From positions 1 through 64,000 of the forward strand of contig NZ_LPVV01000001.1 of the NCBI RefSeq assembly GCF_002362255.1: a stretch of 64,000 nt of DNA, written 5' to 3'. Positions 9,601 through 17,193 of the stretch are shown here, piece by piece. The notes beneath the pieces are model-generated. The model did not search any database and had not been told where the DNA came from. It saw only the letters and a program-made list of their open reading frames with translations. The DNA is from Microbacterium sp. SZ1. Its GTDB lineage: Bacteria > Actinomycetota > Actinomycetes > Actinomycetales > Microbacteriaceae. Positions within the stretch are counted from its first letter, which is position 1. Every line of letters begins with the position of its first letter. Made by a program: the position numbers and the translations under genes.

Positions 9601-11030
9601 TGACCGGATCGCACCTGCTCTTCTTCGGCGGCAGCCGATCGGGTCGGACGACCGCCGTGCGCACCCTGCTCGCGCAGGCCGTGCAGCGCTTCACCCCGGC
9701 CGATCTGCACATCTACGCGGTCGACTACGGCACCGGGGCGCTGCTGCCCTTCGCCGATGCGCCGCACACCGGCGCCGTCGTCACGCCGCAGGACGCCGCT
9801 CGACTGCCTCGCCTGCTCGACCGGCTCGGCATGGATCTGTCTCGACGCCAGGCGACCCTCGCGCGCGCCGGAGTCGGCAGCATCGCCGAGCAGCGGCGGC
9901 AGGTCGACGCCCGCGACGCCCTGCCGTACAACATCGTCGTGATCGACGGATGGGAGCGCCTCGGCGCCTCGATGAGCGCCGACGACATGGTGCTCGTGCG
10001 CGATCAGGTCATGCGTCTGCTGCGGGAGGGCCCGGCCGTCGGTCTGCGGCTCATCCTCACGGCTGACCGGTCGATCTCGTCCGACAAGGTCTCGACGTTC
10101 ATCGACACGCAGTACGCGCTGCGGATGCGCGACATCAACGACTACCGGGGTGCGGGCATCATGATCCGCGACCTCGCGCCGAACATGCCACCGGGCCGTG
10201 CGCTCTTCGGCTCGGAGGGCACCGAGGCGCAGATCGCGGTGCTGTCGGCGGATGCCGGAGGCGAGGCGCAGACAGCCGCCGCACGCGGCATCGTCGAGTA
10301 CGTGCGCGGACACTTCGGCCAGTTCCCGCAGTTGGCGGAGCTCCCGCAGCCGATGCGCGTCGACCCGCTGCCCTCACGCATCGGCCTCAGCGTCGTGCCC
10401 TCGCTGCCCCTGCTGTCGGGGTCGACGGCGGAGACGCCCGTCGTCGCGGTCGGCGGCGACCAGCTGTCGCGCATCACGATCGACTGGCCGTCGATCGGCG
10501 GGTTCGTCGTGGCCGGAGATCGCCGCAGCGGCAAGACGCACACGCTCGCGGCACTCGCCCACCAGCTCGGCTGGCACAAGACGCCCATGGTCATCGTGGC
10601 CCGCGAGGGCTCGATCCTCGCCGAGGTCGCGAAGAGTCACGGCGTGACGGTGCTCTCGCCGCGGACGCCGGAGGAGGAGATCGCGGCGGCGCTCGCCCCG
10701 ACTGACCAGCCGCTCACGGTCGTCGTCGACGACAGCGAGTCGATCAGGGACACGGCACTCGACCGGGCCCTGGGCGGCGCTCGCGGCCACGCCCGCTTCA
10801 TCGTCGGCGTGGGGGCGGAGTCGGCCGGCTCGTCGCTGACCGTGGCGCTCACCGAGGCGAAGAAGGGACGCACCGGCATCCTGCTGTCGCCGCCCTCGAC
10901 CATCGTCGGCACCCAGGTGTTCGGCGTGCAGCTCGCTCGCACCCATATCGGTCGGGCGGCGCCCGGCAACGGCGTGTTCTTCAGCGACGGGTCGTACATG
11001 CCGGTGCAGGTGCCCGACCTCACCGCCTGA
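6693..11030 (+). CDS. eccC: EccC/EssC-type T7SS ATPase (FtsK/SpoIIIE family) with FHA N-terminus
   Basis: The protein has 1445 residues. It opens with a ubiquitin-like stretch (1-60) and an FHA-like domain (about 70-190). Two transmembrane helices follow (about 230-275), then three FtsK-type ATPase domains. Domain 1 has Walker A GTTGSGKS at 643-650 and Walker B LMIVVDEF near 752. Domain 2 has GGSRSGRTT at 979-987, with Arg in place of the Walker lysine. Domain 3 has GDRRSGKT at 1275-1282. This is the motor that recognises WXG100 substrates and drives their export at the membrane. A single long polypeptide with an FHA N-terminus is closer to EssC of Firmicutes than to split mycobacterial EccCa/EccCb. 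WXG100 genes follow within 1.3 kb, supporting the call. Confidence 0.96.
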   Translation: MSLRLTVADRPGAPQPESWIVKIDEATTISEIGESLDVPVDELAPGTDPASAFTATGIRSGVVVPSRRQVMLDPGTLRLEFVAGPFAGESVPMSPGVATTIGRGSTAAVRVADPHLGEEHASITVSGGLAEDGSLLPVTARIELLTSDADLVVNGSSGERSADIVPADLVQLGSSVIRIGAAPASDADITIDEVGARAFNRPSRIRPSQVPPVIPLPGDKPEEQDASPLPWLSAIVPVVLGITLAFVFQRPIMLLMAAASPVMVIGSFFANKKLARRKGERSEADWIEEIDDARKRIAVHVRQQRLTSWYHHLDPVYIRDVVTRPLSRLWERRRSEEDALRARVGVADVPLDVRFEGGPQKERRSDRRVGVSPSPVAVDLASGPVGVAGPADVTGGVARAMLTGLVALRSPRDLQVVVLCDRDQEHAWSWVQWLPHAQPGVGPVALIGNTDLTRRERIREIGTLLDIRMRIGRDRRLDTESQIVLVVDGARRYRMLPGMVTILEQGAAYGIHVIAIDSDRSRLPEEATTVVVADPGDPLLGRVESGEAYHSPVLFDQVSVAYAEEISRALCSIEHVRGVGDDATVPNSVRYTELLGIDLADPQPIIDQWQVVPRQSYVVIGAGAEGEYAIDIATDGPHALVAGTTGSGKSEFLQALVISLALANRPDALNFVLIDYKGGSAFADCARLPHTVGMVTNLDARETERALASLDAELKRRERVLRDDIGAKDVDAAWEKDAEAAARLGLARLMIVVDEFAELKTELPDFINGLVRIARVGRSLGVNLVLATQRPSGVITPEMQSNINLRIALRVTDRADSTDIIGVPDAALISASTPGRGYVRAGLDAAPAPFQTARVAGLRIGHQRTTRVLPPAARYDWQTVGLPPRFPAVETAAHRPDQDDTDLRGLVQLANQAATALGIERSPSPWLLPLPDLLPLDRFDESSAPEGGLVLGLVDVPSKQNQRPLVWNVLTGSHLLFFGGSRSGRTTAVRTLLAQAVQRFTPADLHIYAVDYGTGALLPFADAPHTGAVVTPQDAARLPRLLDRLGMDLSRRQATLARAGVGSIAEQRRQVDARDALPYNIVVIDGWERLGASMSADDMVLVRDQVMRLLREGPAVGLRLILTADRSISSDKVSTFIDTQYALRMRDINDYRGAGIMIRDLAPNMPPGRALFGSEGTEAQIAVLSADAGGEAQTAAARGIVEYVRGHFGQFPQLAELPQPMRVDPLPSRIGLSVVPSLPLLSGSTAETPVVAVGGDQLSRITIDWPSIGGFVVAGDRRSGKTHTLAALAHQLGWHKTPMVIVAREGSILAEVAKSHGVTVLSPRTPEEEIAAALAPTDQPLTVVVDDSESIRDTALDRALGGARGHARFIVGVGAESAGSSLTVALTEAKKGRTGILLSPPSTIVGTQVFGVQLARTHIGRAAPGNGVFFSDGSYMPVQVPDLTA

Positions 11031-11059
11031 CGACGCTCGCGTCGCGGATTCGCGCCGGG

Positions 11060-11109
11060 GTCGCAGAGATCCCGCGCGACTCTGCGACACCGACGCTCGT
11101 CTGCGACAC
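11060..11109. repeat. inverted and direct repeats downstream of eccC
   Basis: GTCGCAGAG (11060-11068) pairs with CTCTGCGAC (11080-11088) across an 11-base loop. The decamer TCTGCGACAC occurs at 11081-11090 and again at 11100-11109. The hairpin lies 30 bases after the eccC stop and could be a weak terminator without a U-tract. A -10-like TAGACT at 11133-11138 would then start a separate transcript for the gene at 11198. Confidence 0.4.
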
Positions 11110-11197
11110 GATCCCACGTCCACTCGGGGAGATAGACTGACGCGGGTGCCGCGACCGCGATCGCGGCACGGGAGCACCAAGACGGGGGATCAGTCGG

Positions 11198-11860
11198 ATG
11201 AGCACTCAGTGCCGCTTCTGCGGCGAGGCCGTGCGCCCGGACAGCATGTTCTGTCCGTCGTGCGGGCAGCTCATCGGCATGCCGGGGAACGCCGTGCCGC
11301 CCTTCCCGGGAGGCGCCACCCCGACCACATCCGGCTCGCCCGCCGAGCAGCGCCCGACCGAGCCGCTGCCCCCGGTGCCGCTGCCGGCTCCGCTGGCCGC
11401 CGAGCAGCCACGGCCCTCGGCATCCGCCCCCGCCCCGCAGCCGACGCAGGCCGCTGCCCAGCCGGCATCCCCCGATCCCAGGGACCCCGAGCCGCAGCCC
11501 GCCGCCGAGCAGCCACCTGCATCCGCGCCGGCTCCGGCACTGCCGACGACCGTCACGCTCCCCGACGGGAAGCGCCTCGGTCTCGACCGGGTGCTCGTCT
11601 TCGGCCGCTCTCCCGAACGCGGAGCAGGCGCCTATCAGGGCGACCCCGTTCGCCTCGACGATCCTGCACGGGCGATGTCGCGGGTCCACCTCGTGCTCGG
11701 CCCGACCGCGGGCGCCGTGATCGCCACCGATCCCGGGTCGGCGAACGGCACCCTGCTCGACCGCGACGGCGTGCAGTACGCGCTCGTCGCGGGCACCCCG
11801 ACGGCTCTGACTCCCGGCGACCGACTGCTGCTCGGCGACGCCGTGCTGCACATCACCTGA
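11198..11860 (+). CDS. zinc-ribbon / FHA domain protein of the T7SS locus
   Basis: ATG at 11198 is preceded by GGGGGAT. The 220-residue protein begins with a double-CxxC zinc ribbon (CRFCGE, CPSCGQ, residues 5-25), continues with about 90 residues of Pro/Ala linker, and ends in an FHA domain (about 110-220). FHA landmarks are LVFGRSPERG, MSRVHLVL and GSANGTLL. It is cytoplasmic by prediction. Like the other FHA proteins of this locus it can read threonine phosphorylation by the kinase encoded at 659; the zinc ribbon probably mediates protein contact. The nearest gene downstream is the first WXG100 gene, about 110 bases away. Confidence 0.85.
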   Translation: MSTQCRFCGEAVRPDSMFCPSCGQLIGMPGNAVPPFPGGATPTTSGSPAEQRPTEPLPPVPLPAPLAAEQPRPSASAPAPQPTQAAAQPASPDPRDPEPQPAAEQPPASAPAPALPTTVTLPDGKRLGLDRVLVFGRSPERGAGAYQGDPVRLDDPARAMSRVHLVLGPTAGAVIATDPGSANGTLLDRDGVQYALVAGTPTALTPGDRLLLGDAVLHIT

Positions 11861-11873
11861 CGATCCGTACGGC

Positions 11874-11891
11874 ATGGGGAGTTCTCCCCAT
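11874..11891. promoter_or_regulatory. 18-bp palindrome before the WXG100 genes (candidate operator)
   Basis: ATGGGGAG-TT-CTCCCCAT is an inverted repeat with perfect 8-base arms and a 2-base centre. It lies 13 bases after the FHA gene stop and 77 bases before the WXG100 start. No U-tract follows and the 2-base centre is too tight for an RNA hairpin loop, so an operator for a dimeric regulator is more likely than a terminator. Confidence 0.45.
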
Positions 11892-11968
11892 CGGCTCGGC
11901 GCCCTCGTGCGTGTTAGAAAGTACCCGGACCTATTCCGCGGCGTCGCCGCACAAACAGGGGGTATGAC

Positions 11969-12262
11969 ATGGCTGAGATCAAGGTAACTTCGGAGTCGCT
12001 CGCAGGCGTCGCCAACCAGCTCGCATCGGGCGCGACGTCGATCGAGTCGCAGCTCGGCAACCTGAAGTCGCTCGTTCAGGGCCTCATCGCCGGCGACTGG
12101 GGCGGCTCCGCCTCGCAGACCTTCAACGAGCTCTACGAGCAGTGGGACGCCGCCGGCATCCAGCTCAAGGAGTCCCTCAACGGCATCAGCGACCAGCTCT
12201 CGAAGGCTGCGCTGGCCTACGAGGAGTCCGAGAACAACATCGGCAACAGCTTCCGTTCGTAA
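11969..12262 (+). CDS. WXG100 family T7SS substrate (EsxA-like)
   Basis: This 97-residue helical protein has the W-G-G turn at residues 44-46 (GDWGGSASQTF) between two amphipathic helices, exactly the size and layout of the WXG100 family. It has no signal peptide. The C-terminal ALAYEESENNI carries a Y-x-x-x-E/D-type export signal (YEESE). Such proteins leave through the EccC/EssC system as homo- or heterodimers. GGGGGT before ATG 11969 serves as ribosome binding site. It opens the substrate operon that continues to the large effector. Confidence 0.95.
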   Translation: MAEIKVTSESLAGVANQLASGATSIESQLGNLKSLVQGLIAGDWGGSASQTFNELYEQWDAAGIQLKESLNGISDQLSKAALAYEESENNIGNSFRS

Positions 12263-12312
12263 GTCCGTTCGGCCCGGCACACCGGGTCCGCTGATGTGAG
12301 GGGGGATGCCTC

Positions 12313-12756
12313 GTGGTGCAGTTCCACGTATCCACGCCGGCGCTGGGGTTCTCCGCGGCGTCGATGACCGGTGCGGTCGCGCAGTTCGATGCGCAGCTCG
12401 CGCAGGTCACGGCCGCCGTGAACGCGGTCGTCGGCTCGACCTGGACGGGGAGCGCTGCCGACGCGTTCCTCGAGGAATGGACGTCCTTCCTCACCAGCGC
12501 GGGCGTCACGCGCGAGGCACTCATGAGCATCGCCGCCCGACTGCAGAGCGGGCAGAGCACCTACGAGGGCAACGAGGCCCAGCTCACCGTGGCCTCGCGC
12601 TCCTCGAACGTCAACATCCGCGTTCCCGGCGTCGGCGGGGGCAACGGCGGCGCGCAGGCGTCCGCCGAGCCGGCGGCCTTCGAGGCGGCCGAGGTGCGGG
12701 CCATGCCCGCCGATGTCACCATCGACGCACGGGTCACCAAGGGGGATTCCGCATGA
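12313..12756 (+). CDS. WXG100-like T7SS protein with C-terminal extension
   Basis: GTG at 12313 follows GGGGGA (12301-12306) and gives 147 residues. The first 100 residues are a WXG100 module with W44-T45-G46 (STWTGSAADAF) and a YEGNE export-like motif near residue 88. A Gly/Ala-rich and beta-like tail of about 45 residues follows. The length and tail suggest a partner for the effector rather than a plain EsxA homologue. It overlaps the next gene by ATGA (12753-12756). Confidence 0.85.
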   Translation: MVQFHVSTPALGFSAASMTGAVAQFDAQLAQVTAAVNAVVGSTWTGSAADAFLEEWTSFLTSAGVTREALMSIAARLQSGQSTYEGNEAQLTVASRSSNVNIRVPGVGGGNGGAQASAEPAAFEAAEVRAMPADVTIDARVTKGDSA

Positions 12757-13085
12757 GCGGGCTGCACACCTACGAGACGGCTGACATCCGCGGACTCGAG
12801 TCCGCGCTCAAGCAGCTGCACGGCTACTGCGGCGAGCTGCAGGCCCACGCGTCCGGGGCGACCGGCGCCGTGAGCGCGCAGTGGAGCGGCATCGCGAACA
12901 ACGAATTCGTCAACACCGTGCAGACCTGGCAGGTCGGTGCCACGATCCTCACGTCCTTCGCCGAGTACCTCGCCACGTGGGCCGGCGACGCTGCGACCCA
13001 GTACGAGACCGCGCAGTCCTCCACCGGCAGTATGTGGGGCGGCGGCGGTGGCGCCGGTGGCGGCGGCGGATCCACGGCGGTGTGA
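12753..13085 (+). CDS. third WXG100-like small protein with Gly-rich tail
   Basis: The ATG at 12753 is in an ATGA overlap with the preceding stop. The 110-residue product is helical with W44-S45-G46 (AQWSGIANNEF), the same position of the turn as in its two neighbours, and ends in a glycine-rich tail. It fits a WXG100-type partner or chaperone for the effector whose gene begins four bases after its stop. Upstream in-frame starts overlap the previous gene entirely and are unlikely. Confidence 0.8.
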   Translation: MSGLHTYETADIRGLESALKQLHGYCGELQAHASGATGAVSAQWSGIANNEFVNTVQTWQVGATILTSFAEYLATWAGDAATQYETAQSSTGSMWGGGGGAGGGGGSTAV

Positions 13086-13089
13086 CCTC

Positions 13090-16000
13090 ATGGTGAGAAT
13101 CGATCCCGCGAAGTACTCCACCGCGGCAGACGCATACGACACGATCTCGCAGCAGGCGCTGAACTACGCCATCTCGGCGCGCGGTGACCTCAGCGGCTTC
13201 GGCGGTATCGCCGGCACCGACCCGGGCGGCGAATCGTTCGCCGAATCCTACGACGCGATGGCGGCCGCCGCTCTGCAGACGCTGTACGACATCGCCGTCG
13301 CGGCGCGCGGTCTCGACCGCACGCTCATGGCGACCGGCGGCACGCACGCCCAGGCCAACGCGAACGCCGAGCGCATCGTGTACGACGCCGCCTCCGAGTT
13401 CGTGCTGCGTCCGGCGATCGCCGAGTCGAGCGTCGCCCCTCCGCCCTCCGCCTTCGGCGGTCGCCCCGACACCATGGTGCAGGGACTCGACAGCGCGGCC
13501 GTGTGGGTGTGGGATCAGATCCTCAACTTCATCGGCACGCTGTTCCCCGACGGCGACCCCGAGAAGCTCGAAGAGGCGGGGCGCGCGTGGAGGGGCATCC
13601 TCTCCGACATCCGCAGCCTCCGCAACGACATCCGCATGGGCGACAACGCCCTCGCGGGCCTCGACAGCGGCGAGATCTCGGCGATCACGCAGAAGATCGA
13701 CGACTTCGCCGACGGCCTGACGACCTTCCTCAGCGACGACGAGGGCATCGGTCAGATCGACGACATCTGCAAGGAGTACGCGCAGCAGATCCGGGACACC
13801 CTCGAGGAGACCCGGCAGATGCTCATCCAGCTGGTGATCGAGGTCGTCGCGGGCGCCGGGCTCAGCGTCGCGCTCTCGTTCGTGACCTTCGGCGCGGCCG
13901 GCGTCGCCGGTGCCGCTGCCATCACGGCGCGCATCGTGGCGATCGGCGGACGCATCGGCGCGCTCGTCGCGCGCTGCGTCGCGACGGCGACGCGTCTGGC
14001 CGCACGTCTGCGCGCCATCGTCCCCGGTCTCGCCCGTGCGGCGACGAAGTTCCCCAAGCTCACCCGCGCCGGCATCGAGGTCGTCTCGGGTACCAGTGCC
14101 ACGGTGATCGCCGAGACCGTGCAGGGCAGCGAGGCCAACTACGGCGCCGCCTTCCTCTCCGGCTTCGCCGGCAGCTCGCTCACCGCCGCGATCGTGGCGC
14201 CGTTCGGCAAGGCCGGCGAGCGCTTCGTCGTGCAGGCCCTCGCGAACGGCGCGGGCGGTGCCGGCGGAACCGTCGTCGACCTCGGCGTCCGCGGTGAGGA
14301 CATCAGCGCTTCGGCGATCGCGATGGGTGCCGGACTCGGCGTCGCGGGTTCCGCGCGTCTCCCCGGACGCCGCGGCGTTCCGGGCTCGGGCGGCAGCGGC
14401 AACGGCGGCGGCGTGCACGTGAACGACTACGACGGCCCGTCCGGTCAGGGCGGCGACGCGAGCTCGTCGGGCGGCGACGGCGGCGGTGCTCCGCGCTCCG
14501 ACTACGACGGTCCGTCGGGTCAGGGCGGCGACGTCAGCGGCAGCGGTGGCGAGGGCGGCTCCGCCTCCTCGAATCACGGCGATGCGCCAACGGCCACCGA
14601 CATCCACGTCACGCCCGAGGGCAACGGCTCGGGAGCGGGTGGATCGGATGCCGGCACGGGCGCCGGCTCCGGCGACGGCGGCAACGGCTCGACGGCCGGC
14701 TCCGGCGACGGCGGCAACGGCTCGTCGTCGACGACTGATGCGCCGGCAGCGACGCCCGAATCCCCCGCGACGACTCCGGAGCCTCCGGCGACCACGCCGG
14801 AGGGCTCCACCTCGGGCAGCGACTCGTCCACGACCGGATCGGGCGGCGGTTCCTCGACGTCCGAGACCCCGGCTGCGCCGCAGGGCGTCGACGGCGGATC
14901 CTCGTCGTCGAGCGATGCCGGCAATTCGACCTCGTCGGGAGCCGGTGCGGGAACCGGTGCAGGCACCGCGACCGGCACAGGCGCAGGGGCGGGCGACTCC
15001 GCTCCCACCGGTACATCTCCTGGTGAGGGAGCCACCACGTCCCCGGATGGCGACGGCACGACCTCCCCGGATGCCGATACGGACGGTCCGCCGCCGGTGG
15101 ACCCCGACGGCGACCTCGGCGTGGACCCCACGGCCGATGGCGCGGATGCGGACGGCACCGGCGCAGACGGCGCGGACTCGACGCCGGACGGTGCGGACGC
15201 CGACGATGCGACACCGCACGCACCCGTCGAACAGGGCACCGCGGATCAGACGACGTCAGAGCAGCCTCGCCAGGAGTGGGACGGACCTGCGCCGAGCCAC
15301 GACTCGCATGGTCGGCCGTATCTCGAGGGCCCCGACGGACGCCGCACCCTGGACGGCGACCCCGACAACACGTACCGCGACCGCACAGGTCGACTGCACG
15401 ATGCCGACACGCACCACTTCGCGACCGACACGAACAAGCCCGAGACCGACCTGCCGGTCGACCGCGCGGTTCGCGGCGAGACGGAGACGATCACGCTCGA
15501 CTCCGACGCCCAGGCCGAGCACCAGGCGCGGGTCGACGAGCGCACGGAGCTCAAGACGGAGTCGGATGCCGCGCAGCAGCGCGTCGACGACCTCGCTCGT
15601 CAGGCCGGCGTCGACCCCGCTGACCTGAACGGCAGGTCGGGAGACGTCGATGAGACGATTCGCGACCTCGTCGATGACGGGCACCTCTCCGAGCGTGAGG
15701 CCGATCGCATCCGCGCGGCTCTCGATGCAGAGCGCAAGGCGGCGGACGCGCTTCGTGGTTCGTCGGAGACGCTGGGAGACCAGGCCGCCGGTGCCGTGTC
15801 CGCCGCCCGCGGCGAGACCACGCTGATCGCTCCCGGCGGCGCCGGCGCAGGCCAGTTCGACCACGTGACCATCTCCGGCAACCCGCCGACCCTGCACGTG
15901 TACGAAGCGAAGGGCGGTAACTCCTCTCTCGGGTACCGCACGGTCGACGGCGTGCGTGCGGAGCAGGGGACGACCGCATATCTCAACGACATCGCTGCTC

Positions 16001-17193
16001 GCGATGGCCGCCTGCAGGAACAGCTCGACGCGTATATGCAGAGCCCCGACGCCGACCCTCGGGTGGTCGAGGCGATCCGCAACGGCACTCTCGACGTGCG
16101 CTACGAGCTGGTCGAGGCGCGTCCGAACGGCGACGTCCGCGTGACCGAGTTCCAGATCGATCCCGATCGGGTGCGTCTTCCGGGCCGGATCGACGGCGAC
16201 GCCGCGGCGACGCCCGACGCACCCCACAACCGTCCCGTCACCCCGGGCGGCGGTACCGCCGTCACACCGGATGCCTCGGCGGGGAGCTCAGCAGGACACG
16301 CGGATGCCGGTACGACCGATGCGGCGACCGACACGGATTCGGCGACCGACACGGATTCGGCGACCGACACGGATTCCTCGACCGACACGGATTCGGCGAC
16401 CGACACGGATTCGGCGACCGACACGGATTCCTCGACCGAGGCTGACGCGACGACCGACGCTGATGCGGCGACTGGCGAATCGGACGGCGGCCGCGACGAT
16501 GAGGTGGGCGGCGCCGGGACCGACCCCGCGGACAGCACCGGTCACGGCGGGCCGGACCTCAGCTCCGACCAGATCATTCGCGACTTCGCGGAGGCGAACG
16601 GACTGTCCAACCAGGAACTGCACGATTTGCGCCGCACGCCGGCATCGCAGCTCGATCAGGATCAGCGCGCCATGCTCCTCGAGCTGCGCGGGCTGATCGA
16701 GGCACCGACGCCCGACACGCGTCTGGTGAAGGTCATTCCGTTCGACGACGTCAACAGGTACCTCTACGGGCAGTACGGCCCGCAGGTGGGCGGATTCGTC
16801 GCCCGGGCGACTGATCTGAACCCGTGGGGCGGTCTCGACCAGGTCGTCGCCGATGCACGACTCGATTACGTGCCGAACAACGGGGGGACGAACCCCTACA
16901 CGACCCCGGGTGCCGATTCTTACGGCTTCGTCGAATTCCAGACCGCAGACGTCGACCTGCTCGGAATCCCCTTCTCGCCTGAGTTCGGCGGGACCGCGGA
17001 GTACGATCAGCCGTTCGCCGGGTCTGGGCTCCTGTTGAACCGCGACGACGTGTGGCGACCGGAGTATGAGGCATCGGATCGGATGAGCCTCTCCGAGGGT
17101 GCGCGTCTGTGGGCGGTCACTCCCGACGGCCCACGCCTCATGGGCATCTATATCCCGGGTCACGGTTTCCTCCGGCCCCGTCTCGGCGCGTGA
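13090..17193 (+). CDS. large T7SS polymorphic-toxin-like effector with nuclease-like motif
   Basis: Start ATG 13090 lies four bases after the WXG-like gene; the product has 1367 residues. Residues 1-240 are helical, like the N-terminal export domain of WXG/LXG toxins. Residues about 245-430 are hydrophobic and Gly/Ala-rich, a likely membrane-insertion segment. Residues about 430-730 are a Gly/Ser/Thr/Asp low-complexity linker. Around 900-1035 a block carries D924, then E939-x-K941 (HVYEAKGGN) and Q959, the pattern of PD-(D/E)xK restriction-endonuclease-fold toxin domains. An acidic ATDTDS repeat linker follows, then a compact C-terminal domain of about 210 residues that I cannot name. It has no Sec signal. 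I infer an antibacterial or contact-dependent toxin exported by this T7SS; the downstream genes would be its immunity. Confidence 0.85.
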   Translation: MVRIDPAKYSTAADAYDTISQQALNYAISARGDLSGFGGIAGTDPGGESFAESYDAMAAAALQTLYDIAVAARGLDRTLMATGGTHAQANANAERIVYDAASEFVLRPAIAESSVAPPPSAFGGRPDTMVQGLDSAAVWVWDQILNFIGTLFPDGDPEKLEEAGRAWRGILSDIRSLRNDIRMGDNALAGLDSGEISAITQKIDDFADGLTTFLSDDEGIGQIDDICKEYAQQIRDTLEETRQMLIQLVIEVVAGAGLSVALSFVTFGAAGVAGAAAITARIVAIGGRIGALVARCVATATRLAARLRAIVPGLARAATKFPKLTRAGIEVVSGTSATVIAETVQGSEANYGAAFLSGFAGSSLTAAIVAPFGKAGERFVVQALANGAGGAGGTVVDLGVRGEDISASAIAMGAGLGVAGSARLPGRRGVPGSGGSGNGGGVHVNDYDGPSGQGGDASSSGGDGGGAPRSDYDGPSGQGGDVSGSGGEGGSASSNHGDAPTATDIHVTPEGNGSGAGGSDAGTGAGSGDGGNGSTAGSGDGGNGSSSTTDAPAATPESPATTPEPPATTPEGSTSGSDSSTTGSGGGSSTSETPAAPQGVDGGSSSSSDAGNSTSSGAGAGTGAGTATGTGAGAGDSAPTGTSPGEGATTSPDGDGTTSPDADTDGPPPVDPDGDLGVDPTADGADADGTGADGADSTPDGADADDATPHAPVEQGTADQTTSEQPRQEWDGPAPSHDSHGRPYLEGPDGRRTLDGDPDNTYRDRTGRLHDADTHHFATDTNKPETDLPVDRAVRGETETITLDSDAQAEHQARVDERTELKTESDAAQQRVDDLARQAGVDPADLNGRSGDVDETIRDLVDDGHLSEREADRIRAALDAERKAADALRGSSETLGDQAAGAVSAARGETTLIAPGGAGAGQFDHVTISGNPPTLHVYEAKGGNSSLGYRTVDGVRAEQGTTAYLNDIAARDGRLQEQLDAYMQSPDADPRVVEAIRNGTLDVRYELVEARPNGDVRVTEFQIDPDRVRLPGRIDGDAAATPDAPHNRPVTPGGGTAVTPDASAGSSAGHADAGTTDAATDTDSATDTDSATDTDSSTDTDSATDTDSATDTDSSTEADATTDADAATGESDGGRDDEVGGAGTDPADSTGHGGPDLSSDQIIRDFAEANGLSNQELHDLRRTPASQLDQDQRAMLLELRGLIEAPTPDTRLVKVIPFDDVNRYLYGQYGPQVGGFVARATDLNPWGGLDQVVADARLDYVPNNGGTNPYTTPGADSYGFVEFQTADVDLLGIPFSPEFGGTAEYDQPFAGSGLLLNRDDVWRPEYEASDRMSLSEGARLWAVTPDGPRLMGIYIPGHGFLRPRLGA
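16324..16431 (+). repeat. six 18-bp tandem repeats in the effector gene
   Basis: Six in-frame copies of an 18-base unit (GCGACCGACACGGATTCG and two-base variants) encode Ala/Ser-Thr-Asp-Thr-Asp-Ser. The variants alternate so that a 54-base block is itself repeated twice. The repeats form an acidic linker between the nuclease-like block and the C-terminal domain. Being a multiple of three, copy number can change without breaking the frame. Confidence 0.9.

Noticed and set aside
6417..10313. A 1298-codon open frame on the minus strand inside eccC
   Set aside because: It is the antisense shadow of a strongly supported ATPase gene; its translation is low-complexity and Arg/Asp/His-rich with no motif.
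16324..16431. Regular repeats as a CRISPR array or recombination site
   Set aside because: They are contiguous, without spacers, and in frame within a coding gene.
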